Source: Gyromitra esculenta
Lineage: Eukaryota > Ascomycota > Pezizomycetes > Pezizales > Discinaceae
NCBI GenBank assembly: GCA_038503075.1
Contig: JBCAML010000004.1
Span: 393,149 to 457,148 of the forward strand
Length of the DNA: 64,000 nt
Reading direction: 5' to 3'
Shown here: one piece after another, positions 37,669 through 48,089 of the stretch
Layout of the letters: each line of letters starts with the position of its first letter
How positions within the stretch are numbered: the first letter of the stretch is position 1
Position numbers and translations under genes: made by a program
The notes under the pieces: model-generated
The model's input: the letters and a program-made list of their open reading frames with translations, nothing else
What the model was told of the DNA's origin: nothing
Databases searched by the model: none

Positions 37669-39106
37669 ATGACTTACTACGCAGCCCAGAATCCGTACAG
37701 GAACTCCACCGGCGGTCTTAATCTTTCTCGCTCCCCCCCTCGAACCCAAATCGTTATTCCCGTTCGACCCCCATCACCCGCTGACTCTGACTGCTCGTCA
37801 TGTGAGGGGTCCCTTCGTTTGAACACCCCATGGTCGGGCACACCCACTTCTTCGGGCACGCATCTTCACGATGAACGCATTGATCACGGTGAACGTGCCG
37901 AACGCATCTGTACCCGGACAACAACTCGCCGTATGTCTACTCACTCTGACGGAGCACATCGTCATCGTACAGAGCATCGTCCAGAGCCATTGGACTTCCG
38001 TGGTGAACCTCGATATATGTCGAATGCACCCCTTTCTGCTCCGCTCCAGGAACGCCGAACTTACCGCACTGATCATTCGGCACGTACATTGATTGTCCCG
38101 AATTCCTCCATCGAACGTAGCCATCGATCTGCTTCCTCGGACACCCATCATCGTCGGTCTGCTTCTGTTGCTTCTAGGAGCAGCTACTCCAAGTACCACC
38201 ATGGAATCGAGCAATTCGATGAAGAATACAATGACGGCACTTCCGTTGGGCGCCGTGGGCGCACCAGATTCCCCCGCAAGCTTGTCAACAGAGAAGCCGT
38301 TGAGCAGCTCGGACTTCCATGGACCGAGGAGCACGACGGCGCTATCGTTATTCTACGAGCACTTGACAGGATTGAAATCGAACGTTTGGTGGATCTAACA
38401 GAGGAGATCCGACGTGAGTCCACAGTATTTCTCACTTTCCTAACTTTCTTTTCACCTTTCCTGTTGGACTACATTTGAGCGCAGGCTAACATTGTAGCTT
38501 TCAGGTCGTCGTAATGGATCAGGAAAATCCGTATCATTCATAGAAAAAGCAATAATTCACGATCTTCCACCCCGTGCCCCTTCTCCTCCACCCCTAGTTA
38601 CTGAGCGTATCGTATATCATCATTCTAACGATCGCCCATCCACCCTACTTACGACTGATAACATTACCAATCTTAATTCTTCTCGGGGTCAAGATTCCTC
38701 ATTCACGCATACGACTACCACGACCACTACGACCACGACCGAAGAGCCCATTCTTTTACCAATTCATATTACTGCTCCCGGAGCTACGAAGATTTCAACT
38801 ACTTATACAACACCATCTTTCCCATTGCCACAGGACAGCCTGAGTAGAGCGGAAGAGAAGGCTATCAAGGCGGAGGAAAAGGCGATTAAACTAGAGGTGA
38901 AGGCGGACAAGACTGGGAGCCGGAGGGACGAGCAGGAAGCGTACAGAGCAAGGATCAAAGCAGAGGAGAAGAAAAAGAAGTTTGAGGAAAAAGAGTGGAA
39001 AGAGAGATCGAAACGGGGGGACAAAGATATTAGGCGGGTAGAAGAAAGGGAGGTTCATAGGACGTCGTCCAAGAGCCGTAGGGGAGAGACTGTCATCATC
39101 CGATGA
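37669..39106 (+). CDS. DUF8035-like, charged low-complexity protein
   Basis: Two exons, 37669-38413 and 38505-39106, give 448 residues; the 91-bp intron has a consensus GTGAGT donor and a GCTAAC branch site. The first 190 residues are rich in Arg, Ser, His and Thr and likely disordered. Residues about 195-250 (GRTRFPRKLVNREAVEQLGL.. to ..LVDLTEEIRR) match the pattern I know for DUF8035, a short helical module at or near the end of Arg-rich ascomycete proteins of unknown role. After the intron comes a low-complexity tract with ten consecutive Thr, and the last 95 residues are a Lys/Glu-rich, repeat-containing helix (RAEEKAIKAEEKAIK) that should form a long single helix or coiled coil. No signal peptide, membrane segment or catalytic motif. 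Function unknown. Confidence 0.8.
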
Positions 39107-42100
39107 GTGTTTGAACCTTATTTTTCTCGATTTGCTCTGAACTACTGCCGTTCTTTGGGGGAATTCGTGGTTTATTTTACTATGCTTTGCTTTTGGCCGT
39201 TGCTAATTGCGTGTTGGAGTTTGTTTGTTTGTTTGTTTTTGCTTTTTGCATCGTCTTGTTTACGTTTTACCAGGCCTCTTTATTTTTTTTGTCTTGAGCA
39301 TTTTGGGATGATGGGTGTTTGGAGATCAAAAATTATAGGAATAAAGTGCGTTCAATTTTTACAAAAAACTCCACTGCACGCTAGATAACTCGTGATAAAG
39401 AATTGTTTATCAATTGATCATGACGAAGTTCACACCCCTATCTCGCAATCGAACCACTTGGGGGTTCTTGGAAAAAGCGCTACTGGCTTGGTCCAAGCGA
39501 AAATGATTGACAGCTGTCACGCCTATTGATAGTCCCCCTTTACGTGAAACGGTCTGGATGACGCGTCGTCACGATTGCCTGCATCGGTGATCTTCAGCGG
39601 TGGCGCCAGCGGATCGGAGTTGTTTGCGGGTGGCTTACAGGAATCGGGGTCTTGGCCGTGGTGAAAAACGAGTGAGCCACCATGAAGCACTCGATAGAGT
39701 TCGTGTGGGTTTTGGGACAGGGCACGAATATTGAGGGATTCTATGGCGGGGTATTTAGGGGGCTGGGTATGCAGTGGGGGGATTTTGTTCGTGAGTTAGA
39801 TAGAGATGATTACACGCTACAAATTTTACAACCTCAACTACGCCCGAAGTTGACTACTCTAGCAATGGCTACTTATTTACTCATTAGGAACACAAGGGAT
39901 ATATATATACAGATGCTAGGGCTGAATCGGAGTCTGTGTGATTGGTGCTTGTTTTTACTGGGAAGTGTTTTAATTTTAGAACGGGGCTCCTTTTCCTTAA
40001 GTTTTGCAATTGCTGGGGGGATTTGGGGGGGGGGGAGAAACGTACGTCTGGATATCGGATTCCTTAGCTTTAAGGGCTTTGCATGAAAAACCAAAAGGGG
40101 GAGAAAGGAGACATGCGGTTCGATGGATGGTGTAGCTGGAGATCTAGACTATGGTATAGGGGCCGTTTATTTACATGTGAAATGCGGGATCTAATAAGGA
40201 ATTACATAAAGAAGACGAATTATAACAATGAAACTAGCGATATTCTCGAATTATATCGCCAAATGTATAGGCGTAAAGATGTGACTATCTTTTGGGTGTG
40301 GGACCGCATTGCTTTTCAGCAGCAACTTCACCACTTTATCGTGGCCATTTACTGCGGTCCAGTGTAGGGGAGTTCGTCCGATCGTATCATGGCTACTCAC
40401 CACAGCCCACTCTGGGGGGGGATTCCGTCTCTAGGGCTTTGCACAGATAATGCTTTTTCGACCCATTTCTCCAGACCCAGAAAGCATAAGGCGTGCAAGT
40501 GTGTTGCATTTTGCGGGGGGGGACGTCTCTTCCTTCGAAGTACCAAAATATCCGAATGAAAAGGTCAAGGTTTGTCAAAGTAAGACTCAAGTGTGTATCA
40601 TGTGATCGGTTATACAATACCCCGGCGCGGATAGTTTGTTGTACCGACTCGGATAGAATGTTATCCCAAGTCGGATAGAATAGTGAGCGGGGGATTATGG
40701 TACTGGGGCAACATTATCGTATTGTTTTTCTTTAAAGGTACGAGTTGCGGGAGTAGTTTAAGATCATCAATATCATTCTGTATCTCCCTCATACCAGCTA
40801 TCCTGTTTACCCGCTGTCCTGTGCCTATATTTTAATAAGGTTGCTTGAACCTGTCCAAGAAACGAGTTGGCTCCAGAGGCCAGGATCATCTTGTACTTGC
40901 GCGACATGATGAGACCAGTAAAATACTACGTATCTGAGAAATGGATATTATCCGACGTGCCGGGGATTGTGTTCATATAATCCGGATTCGGATTTTCCTC
41001 TCAGAGGGGTATTCGAAAGGTCTTTGAAGGAAAGGTATGTGAGACAAGCCGATGAAATACCAAGTTCCGCATCAGTACGACTGAAACTGAACTGGTGGCT
41101 GGTTTCGGGAGGGGAAAAAAAACTCTTTGATAGAGTGATAGGCTAAATGGACCGTCTGATTTGCTTCTGTAATCCTAACCAGGGCACCGCAGGTTTTTTT
41201 TTGAGGACATCTAAGATTTTTAGGTAAAGGCTGTATAAGGTTCTTGTCGTTCCCATCCCAACGAGTTGGGCACTCAGTGCCTCTTATTCTCTCACTTATT
41301 TGCTCTGCCTGGCTATCGCCCTTGCTCCTAGTACTCTCGAAATTCTGCAATTTCTCAGCGAGATACCGTTCAATAACGCCCTTAACATTGCTCTGTAATT
41401 ATGAGAGTGTGAAATATAAAGGTATTTGTATTTACTGAGCTCGAACTTGCGCAGAGAAGCTAGCGGAATTGGTGTCGGAAAAACTAAACGGAAGTTTTTA
41501 ACATACTCAGAGGAAAACATCCTTCACGTCGATTGCAGTCGATTGCAATGAGTTGTTGTCATTAGCGACGGTATGGTGTATCCAATAAAATTGGGCGTAG
41601 AACGCCCCTACCTCACAAAACTTAGTTGGCCAACTCGAGATAACCCCGCCGTGAACACGAATTTGTATTGTTGAGGATCGAAAAGAGAAGATAGATATCT
41701 CACGTACCATTCTTCTGCCTTAATAAGTACTTAAAGAGGGTCCGAGGGGTCGTACCGCATCGTGATTTATTGGTTGCTACACCGAATTCCGGTTATTTTT
41801 GATCCCCAAACAATAACCGTCTGGTAATGATTACTTTCTAGTAGCCATATGAGGTCGTATGCCCTGAACGAAGCGACCTTAGCAATATCGATTGACTTAG
41901 TTATCAACCCGCAATCGGGGCCTCACGTCGCTGCCCGACGTTCGATCCCTTCTCGCTTGCTTGAGGGTCGAAACCGACCCCTACTAAATACCTTTTGATA
42001 TTGGGTTAGGGTTCACTAATTCTAGGGGCTGAGAGGAGTGCTGCTATTAAGATCTATTGGTTGGATTGCCTAGTAGACTTGCAGCCTGCTATATATTAGC

Positions 42101-42108
42101 TTCTTGCA
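39107..42108. other. Gene-free interval before the retroelement block
   Basis: Starts with the probable 3' UTR of the preceding gene (T-rich, GTTT tandem near 39220). G-runs occur at 40016-40036 and 40424 and again at 40514. An 8-bp inverted repeat CGGTTATT/AATAACCG lies near 41791-41818. No gene recognised. The final bases contain the intact pre-insertion flank of the LINE. Confidence 0.5.
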
Positions 42109-42124
42109 CCACGAAAAGTCAGTT
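42109..42124. repeat. Left target-site duplication of the LINE (16 bp)
   Basis: CCACGAAAAGTCAGTT is repeated exactly at 56460-56475, directly after the A18 tail. This marks both ends of one target-primed insertion that now spans 14.3 kb because of later insertions. Confidence 0.92.
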
Positions 42125-42125
42125 T

Positions 42126-42433
42126 ATATCAACCGGCGATGCAGTCTCCGCACTCCTTCACGATGTCCAGCTCCTCCAAGCAGCCGACAAGAAAGTCTCT
42201 ACCCTTTTCCTAGATATTAAAGGAGGTTTTGACAACATCAACCCCCATATCCTGGAAAAAAGACTTCTTGATCACAATATCCCCCTTTATATGACCTCTT
42301 GGATCATATCCTTTCTCCATTCCCGCGAATGCGCCCTCCTATTTAAAGGGTCACCACGAAAATTTCTTCCCGTATCTGTAGGAGTCCCCCAAGGCTCTCC
42401 TATATCTCCCCTTTTATTTTGTATCTATGTCGC
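42126..42433 (+). pseudogene. LINE reverse transcriptase, fragment 1 (RT motifs A-B)
   Basis: Continuous frame with RT motif A (LFLDIKGGFDNINP, catalytic Asp) and motif B (VGVPQGSPISPLLF). It has no start codon of its own because the element is 5'-truncated. It stops making sense at 42433, where the first LTR element is inserted between motifs B and C; the frame continues at 48490. Confidence 0.92.
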
Positions 42434-42855
42434 TTTCACGGATGAAACTGGGTAATGGGTTAAAGAGAAGTCGTTGGTAGTAACGAAGGGTCGTCGGGAT
42501 ATAATGGCTTTGTTGTTCGGTTGTTTCTCGGTTATTGTTAGGGTGTTGTTTGTGCTACGGGAAAGCGGGGTATTTAAGTGAAGGATTTTAGTCGTTGTGG
42601 TTTTCTCTTTCTTCTTCTTCTCCTAAGCAACGTTCTCGTTTCACTTCTCCTGTATCAAGTTACAATCTCACTTCGATTCTACTTCAGAATCCTCGTTGTC
42701 GCTGTGAACCTTCGCCGATACTTCGCCTTGAAGTATACCCATCATAGGACCTGTAGAAAACCCTGCACTCTTCGAACGTGTTGATACCTTGCCTAAGTAG
42801 CACTGCTTACCTCCGGGGATACCGAAGGGCTTAAACAAGGGACTCAACCGTGAGA
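42434..42855 (+). repeat. 5' LTR of element 1 (422 bp)
   Basis: Starts TTTCACGG and ends CCGTGAGA; the core TCACGG/CCGTGA is a perfect short inverted repeat, but the LTR lacks the usual TG..CA. TATA box TATTTAAG at 42571-42578. AAGCAACGT at 42625-42633 is the likely RNA 5' end and self-primer. A hairpin with GGATA loop lies at 42811-42827. Start and end fixed by the flanking GTCGC duplication. Confidence 0.95.
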
Positions 42856-42866
42856 TTACGTTGCTT
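42856..42866 (+). promoter_or_regulatory. Self-priming primer-binding site of element 1
   Basis: Two bases (TT) after the LTR, ACGTTGCTT at 42858-42866 is the exact complement of AAGCAACGT inside the LTR, about 50 nt past the TATA box. There is no TGG-type tRNA complement. This matches the Tf1 mechanism, in which the RNA's own 5' end primes minus-strand synthesis. The 2-bp gap would suit integrase trimming. Confidence 0.75.
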
Positions 42867-42898
42867 GCTCATCTACACCTCCTACACAACGCCCCTAC

Positions 42899-43054
42899 AT
42901 GGAAATTCTCGGTTGGATTCGCCAATCCATCCTCCAAATCTTTCCCTGCTTAACCCCACGAAGACGCCAAACTCTCACCGAAGTCATTCCTGAGTGGCTT
43001 GACCAACAGTACTTACGCACCAACTCCCTCCCGAGCCATCAAACTAGATCATGA
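42899..43054 (+). CDS. Small leader ORF of element 1 overlapping the gag start (ATGA)
   Basis: ATG at 42899 opens a 51-residue frame that ends in TGA at 43052-43054, overlapping the gag ATG (43051-43053) as ATGA. The peptide starts with a short hydrophobic stretch, then is basic; no family recognised. Element 2 has a leader shorter by about 130 bp and lacks it. It may be a translational regulator by termination-reinitiation, or an accident. Confidence 0.4.
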   Translation: MEILGWIRQSILQIFPCLTPRRRQTLTEVIPEWLDQQYLRTNSLPSHQTRS

Positions 43055-44388
43055 GTGCTTCCGCCCCCGCTGCCTCCTCCTCTGAAGGAGCCGCTATCGC
43101 TACTCCCCGTTTCCCCACAAAAGACGCCTTTGCTCAGGCATACCGAGACGACCCTGTCGAGTTGTACAATCAACTCCGGGATCTCAACCAGGCTTTAGAA
43201 GATCAAGTTGACGTTCTTCAGGAGAGCACGCAAGAGCTGGAAATAAAACTCAACACGGCAAAAATCCAAGCGGACAATGCGACCCGACACGCCATACAAC
43301 AGGACCAACGAGTCACTGAAGCCGCCGACCTCATCGCCAGATTACGCCAGGAACGCAACGAAGCCAGAACCGCTAATCAGACTCCTCCAGCCCCACCTAA
43401 CCTCACCGCCACTCCACCACCTCCATCAATTGCAAGTCATCGCTCAGAACGGATGCCGGATCCAGAAAAGTTTGATGGCTCCCGAGCCAAACTTCCCGGC
43501 TTCGTCCTCCAACTTCGCTCTAAGCTCGCAGTTAACCGAGACAGATTTGCTGATGAGAACACTATGATTCTCTACACTATCAATCGCTTAGAAGGAGCAG
43601 CCCTAGAGCAAATCCGCCATACCGTCCTCCCCTCTGGCCTCACTACCTGGACTAACGCCGCCGCCCTCATCGCCGCCCTAGAAGCAGCTTTCGGAGACCC
43701 AGACCCTACCGGTACCGCCCGTCGAGAATTGCATCAGCTACGCCAGGGCAAGCGAGACTTCTCCGCCTACTTGGCCGATTTTCAACGTATCATGGGACAA
43801 CTAAACTTCGACGAAAATTCGAAGATGGATGCCCTTGAACATGGTATGTCGGAAGAGTTGAAGGAAGCTATGGTCTTTGCTGCCGCTACCCCCACTAGCC
43901 TCAATGATATGATCCTTGTTCTCACTCGGATGGACAACCGCATCAGAGCCCGTAAAGCGGAAAAACGAGGCAATTCTCGCGACAGTATGGGACAATTCAG
44001 TGCTCAAACTAACGCCATGACTCCCTTTGTCCCTGCCTCGTCCTTTATACCAGGAGGCCTTGCTCCCATGGATCTATCATTTGGCCGCACCAGCAACAGC
44101 GCCCGCCCTCCACAGGACCAACGATATACAATGGTGAACGGAAGGAGAAAGCTCTCGGAGGAAGAGAAACAATGGCGCCGATCCACCGGCAAGTGTATGT
44201 TTTGCGCCGCCCCCGACCACTCTTACGCCAACTGCCCCTCCGCTCCCAAAAAGCCCACTATGAGGGGAGCCCTCACCGCACCCCCCGCACCACGTACACC
44301 CCCCGCTTCCTCTTTGCCGCCACCACCTCTTCCACCTCAGTTCTTTGCGTTAGAATCAGCAGACTCAGCCAACGGGTCTTTAAACTAG
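43051..44388 (+). CDS. gag: Gag, element 1
   Basis: 445 residues. N-terminal coiled coil (LYNQLRDLNQALEDQVDVLQ and following heptads, about 35-110), a Pro-rich linker, then the retrotransposon Gag/capsid domain (from FDGSRAKLPGFVLQ to about 310), and a CCHC zinc knuckle CMFCAAPDHSYANC (C382 to C395). It forms the virus-like particle and packages RNA. The stop TAG (44386-44388) directly follows the slippery heptamer TTTAAAC. Codon use is C-rich as in the second element. Confidence 0.93.
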   Translation: MSASAPAASSSEGAAIATPRFPTKDAFAQAYRDDPVELYNQLRDLNQALEDQVDVLQESTQELEIKLNTAKIQADNATRHAIQQDQRVTEAADLIARLRQERNEARTANQTPPAPPNLTATPPPPSIASHRSERMPDPEKFDGSRAKLPGFVLQLRSKLAVNRDRFADENTMILYTINRLEGAALEQIRHTVLPSGLTTWTNAAALIAALEAAFGDPDPTGTARRELHQLRQGKRDFSAYLADFQRIMGQLNFDENSKMDALEHGMSEELKEAMVFAAATPTSLNDMILVLTRMDNRIRARKAEKRGNSRDSMGQFSAQTNAMTPFVPASSFIPGGLAPMDLSFGRTSNSARPPQDQRYTMVNGRRKLSEEEKQWRRSTGKCMFCAAPDHSYANCPSAPKKPTMRGALTAPPAPRTPPASSLPPPPLPPQFFALESADSANGSLN

Positions 44389-44423
44389 TACAACCAAGGT
44401 CGATTAGTGACCCTACCTTGGTT
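44379..44423 (+). promoter_or_regulatory. -1 ribosomal frameshift signal, element 1
   Basis: TTTAAAC at 44379-44385 lies in the correct phase (T TTA AAC) just before the gag TAG. A 6-nt spacer (44386-44391) is followed by a perfect 9-bp stem AACCAAGGT/ACCTTGGTT (44392-44400 and 44415-44423) with a 14-nt loop. Slipping back one base enters the pol frame exactly. Confidence 0.9.
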
Positions 44424-47400
44424 CAAAATTCTTTACCTTTATCTGCATTTTCGATTTCTGGGTTTTCGGTTTCTAGTATAAGCATGGAGGATCAACTGGA
44501 TGGGGAACATTTTGTAATATCGTGCAATATTTCCCATAGCAATAAAATTATAAAAACCCACGCCTTACTAGACACCGGAGCCTCCGGATTTGCATTTATT
44601 GATCAGAAATTCGCGAGTCACCATTCCTTACCTCTTACCCCTCTAAAAACCTCCTGCCAACTTGAGGTCATCGATGGTCGCCCTGTCGCATCAGGAGACA
44701 TTACCCACATCATCAACCTCGACTTGTCCATTCAAAATCACCGAGAACAAGCCCCCTGTTTTGTGACCCAACTAGGCCACTACCCTCTAGTCTTGGGCAT
44801 ACCATGGATGAAACACCATGATGTGCAACTCCACTTCGCCAACAAACGCATTGAGTTTAACTCTAAACTCTGCACCACTCACTGTGCCCCTCACTCCCCC
44901 ATCGTTACCTCCCCATCGATCCCTGTTCCTCCCAAACTAAACATGTCGTTTATTGGCGCTGCTAGCTTTAGAACCCTTACTAGGAAACGCAACCACCAAG
45001 CATACGCCATGTCGCTCTATGAAATAAACAAACTCATAGACAAAAAAACAACCAAGGAAGAGTGGAAATCAAGGATCCCAACTGAGTACCACGAATTCCT
45101 GGACATGTTTGATAAAGCGAAAGCACAAGGACTGCCCCCACGCCGCCCCTATGATCATAAAATACAACTGATGGAAGGGAAGGATGCACCATTCGGACCA
45201 CTCTACGGGATGTCAAGGGAGGAACTTATCGTCCTCAAGAAATATATCGAGGACAACCTAGAGAAAGGCTTTATCCGTACCAGCTCATCTCCCGCCGGCT
45301 CCCCTGTACTCTTCGTAAAGAAAGCAGATGGCTCCCTCCGACTATGTGTGGATTATAGAGGTCTAAATGCCATTACTGTCAAAGATCGCTACACCTCTCC
45401 TCTCATACGAGAAACCCTCGATAGACTGGCCAAAGCTCAGTGGTATACAAAACTCGATCTGCGCGAGGGCTATCATCAAATCCGAATCGCTGAAGGGGAG
45501 GAATGGAAAACGGCCTTCCGAACTCGCTACGGACTCTATGAATATCAAGTAATGCCATTCGGCCTAACCAATGCACCCGGCACCTTTCAACGCTTTGTCA
45601 ACGACTGCCTGAGAGAATATCTAGATATTTTCTGCACCGCCTATCTCGACGACATCCTCATTTATAGCAATACCTTTGCAGAACACCAGGTCCATGTTCG
45701 CAAGGTTCTCCAGACTCTCAGGGATAATGATATTTTGCTGAAACCTGAGAAATGTGAATTCGAGGTACAAACTACCAAATACCTCGGTCTCATCCTCACC
45801 CCTGACGGTATCAAGATGGATGAGGAAAAACTCAAGGCCGTCCGGGAATGGGGAACACCGAAAAGCGTAAAAGATGTCCAAGCTTTCTTAGGCTTTGCCA
45901 ACTTTTACCGTCGCTTTATTCTAGGTTTTTCTAAACTCGCTGCACCGCTCACCGCCCTTACCAGGAAAGGCATTACTTTTGAATGGTCCGTCGAAGCCGA
46001 AATAGCCTTCGAAAACCTCAAATATGCCTTTACTACTGCCCCAATCCTAATTCACTTCGATCCCGACAAAAAGATCATTGTAGAAACAGATGCCTCAGAC
46101 TTTGTGTCAGGAGGAGTCCTATCCCAGTACGATGATAATGGTATCTTGCACCCAGTGGCCTTCTTCTCAAAGAAACATTCCCCTGCGGAATGCAACTACG
46201 AGATTTACGATAAGGAATTATTGGCCATCATCCGTGTTTTCGAAGAATGGCGCCCCGAACTCGAAGGATCAAAGCACCCGATCGATGTGATTAGCGACCA
46301 CAAAAACCTCGAGTACTTTATGAGTACCAAGCAATTGAACAGACGCCAAGCGAGATGGGCTGAGTACTTGTCCCGCTTCGATTTTGTAATTACCTATCGT
46401 CCAGGTACTCAAGGAGGAAAACCCGATGCATTGACCAGAAGATCAGGAGATCTTCCCAAAGAAGGGGATGAAAGATTGGCACACCAAAGCCAAGTGGTGT
46501 TAAAGAAAGGGAACATTGATCTTAAAAATAAGTTGTTATCGGCTTCTTTACCAAATGAAGCCGCTGGACTGGACGCCCCCCTTTCAAAACTCTTCCGAGA
46601 AGGATATAGTACTGATAAATTCCCAGAGAAGATACTCACGGCACTCAAAAATAAGGAACAACGCTCAAAGGAGATTACCCTAAGCGAATGCAGCGAGAAC
46701 AACGGTCTCCTATATTATCGAGAATGTCTTTATGTCCCTGACTCTGATCCTCTTCGATTGGAACTTATCCGGAGGCACCATGATACTCCAGCAGCAGGCC
46801 ATCCAGGAAGAGATAAGACCTTCGAACTTATGGCAAGAAGTTTTTATTGGCCTAAAATGCGGGAATCGGTCAGTCGATACGTGCGAAACTGCCACACCTG
46901 CCAGAAAGCCAAACCTACTACTTATCGCACCCCAGGTGTTCTCCGTCCTTTACCCATTCCCCAACGACCCTGGCAAGAGATTTCGATGGACTTTGTCACA
47001 GGACTCCCCGAATCCAATGGCTATGATGCGATCATGGTAGTTGTGGACCGACTATCGAAAATGCGACACCTCATTCCATGTAATACCACCGTCAATTCCA
47101 GAGACATCGCTGATCTTTACCTACAACATGTCTGGAAGTTACACGGCTTACCTACACACATTACTTCTGACCGAGGCACTCAATTCATGGCCCATTTCTG
47201 GAAAGAATTATGCCAACGTCTAGGAATACAAGCCCGGATGTCCACTGCTTTCCACCCAGAAACAGACGGGCAAACAGAGAGACTGAACGCAGTAATGGAA
47301 CAGTACCTTCGATCTTATGTGTCCTACCAACAGGAAGACTGGAGTAGATGGCTACCCATGGCGGAATTCTCTGCCAATAACCAAGAATCGGCGAGTACGA

Positions 47401-48089
47401 AAGTATCCCCCTTCTTAGCTAACTACGGCTATCATCCTCGATTCGATACTTCTCTCATCCCCCTAGCAAACACCCCTCAGAGTCAAGACGCCGCTATCTT
47501 TGCCAGTAGGATGCAGGAGCTATACGATTACCTGAGAACACAGATTAGAACCGCTCAAGACATCCAGGAGACCGCTACCAACAAGCACAGAACTCCAGCC
47601 CCGGCGTACCAAATCCATGACCAAGTCTTCGTATCAATGAAGAACATTAGGACTACTCGTAACGCTAGGAAACTAGACTGGAAATGGATGGGTCCTTACG
47701 CGGTAAAGAGAATTGTTTCCCCTTTCGCTTATGAGATAGACCTCCCCTTGTCGGTCAAATACCACCCGGTATTTCATGTTTCTCTCCTCAAACCGACCCC
47801 TAATAACGCTCTCCCGGGACAAATTATTCCCCCACCAGCGCCAGTCGTTGTCAACGATCAAGAGGAATATTATATCAATAAAATTCTAGACCAGCGCAAT
47901 TATAGAGGACAACTTCAATACCTTGTGGAATGGACTGGATACGCCCACCCTACATGGGAACCTGCCGAGGACCTCCAAGATACTTCAGCTCTTGATACGT
48001 TCCTCACTACGATGGCTACCATTATTCCTAAGGTTCGCAGGAGCTCACGCTTGAGACGGGGAGCTACTTTCACGGATGAAACTGGGTAA
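44385..48089 (+). CDS. pol: Pol, element 1 (PR-RT-RNH-IN-chromodomain), by -1 frameshift
   Basis: 1234 residues after the frameshift, making a Gag-Pol of about 1679. In order: protease LLDTGASG (Asp codon near 44571); reverse transcriptase with YLDD at 45642-45653; RNase H with TDASDF near 46086; integrase HHCC zinc region (about 46772-46912) and D,D35E triad at 46989, 47169 and 47277; the GPY/F-type module (KWMGPYAVKRI..PFAYEI); and a chromodomain (EEYYINKIL..YLVEWTGYAHPTWEP, about 47865-47990) with its aromatic cage residues present, expected to read methylated histone H3. No stop or frameshift is seen. The last seven codons and the stop lie inside the 3' LTR, which starts at 48068. The open frame extends upstream to 44172, but that part overlaps gag and is probably not translated. 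Confidence 0.94.
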   Translation, partial: LVQPRSISDPTLVQNSLPLSAFSISGFSVSSISMEDQLDGEHFVISCNISHSNKIIKTHALLDTGASGFAFIDQKFASHHSLPLTPLKTSCQLEVIDGRPVASGDITHIINLDLSIQNHREQAPCFVTQLGHYPLVLGIPWMKHHDVQLHFANKRIEFNSKLCTTHCAPHSPIVTSPSIPVPPKLNMSFIGAASFRTLTRKRNHQAYAMSLYEINKLIDKKTTKEEWKSRIPTEYHEFLDMFDKAKAQGLPPRRPYDHKIQLMEGKDAPFGPLYGMSREELIVLKKYIEDNLEKGFIRTSSSPAGSPVLFVKKADGSLRLCVDYRGLNAITVKDRYTSPLIRETLDRLAKAQWYTKLDLREGYHQIRIAEGEEWKTAFRTRYGLYEYQVMPFGLTNAPGTFQRFVNDCLREYLDIFCTAYLDDILIYSNTFAEHQVHVRKVLQTLRDNDILLKPEKCEFEVQTTKYLGLILTPDGIKMDEEKLKAVREWGTPKSVKDVQAFLGFANFYRRFILGFSKLAAPLTALTRKGITFEWSVEAEIAFENLKYAFTTAPILIHFDPDKKIIVETDASDFVSGGVLSQYDDNGILHPVAFFSKKHSPAECNYEIYDKELLAIIRVFEEWRPELEGSKHPIDVISDHKNLEYFMSTKQLNRRQARWAEYLSRFDFVITYRPGTQGGKPDALTRRSGDLPKEGDERLAHQSQVVLKKGNIDLKNKLLSASLPNEAAGLDAPLSKLFREGYSTDKFPEKILTALKNKEQRSKEITLSECSENNGLLYYRECLYVPDSDPLRLELIRRHHDTPAAGHPGRDKTFELMARSFYWPKMRESVSRYVRNCHTCQKAKPTTYRTPGVLRPLPIPQRPWQEISMDFVTGLPESNGYDAIMVVVDRLSKMRHLIPCNTTVNSRDIADLYLQHVWKLHGLPTHITSDRGTQFMAHFWKELCQRLGIQARMSTAFHPETDGQTERLNAVMEQYLRSYVSYQQEDWSRWLPMAEFSANNQESASTKVSPFLANYGYHPRFDTSLIPLANTPQSQDAAIFASRMQELYDYLRTQIRTAQDIQETATNKHRTPAPAYQIHDQVFVSMKNIRTTRNARKLDWKWMGPYAVKRIVSPFAYEIDLPLSVKYHPVFHVSLLKPTPNNALPGQIIPPPAPVVVNDQEEYYINKILDQRNYRGQLQYLVEWTGYAHPTWEPAEDLQDTSALDTFLTTMATIIPKVRRSSRLRRGATFTDETG

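Noticed and set aside
42578..42784. 68-codon frame inside the 5' LTR, repeated at 48212-48418
   Set aside because: It lies entirely in LTR sequence and spans the presumed RNA start; no protein character. The 98-codon frames in the LTRs of element 2 are rejected for the same reason.
44172..44384. Pol of element 1 starting from its own ATG at 44172
   Set aside because: This stretch is the shadow of the conserved zinc-knuckle part of gag; the frameshift signal explains pol expression and entry at 44385.
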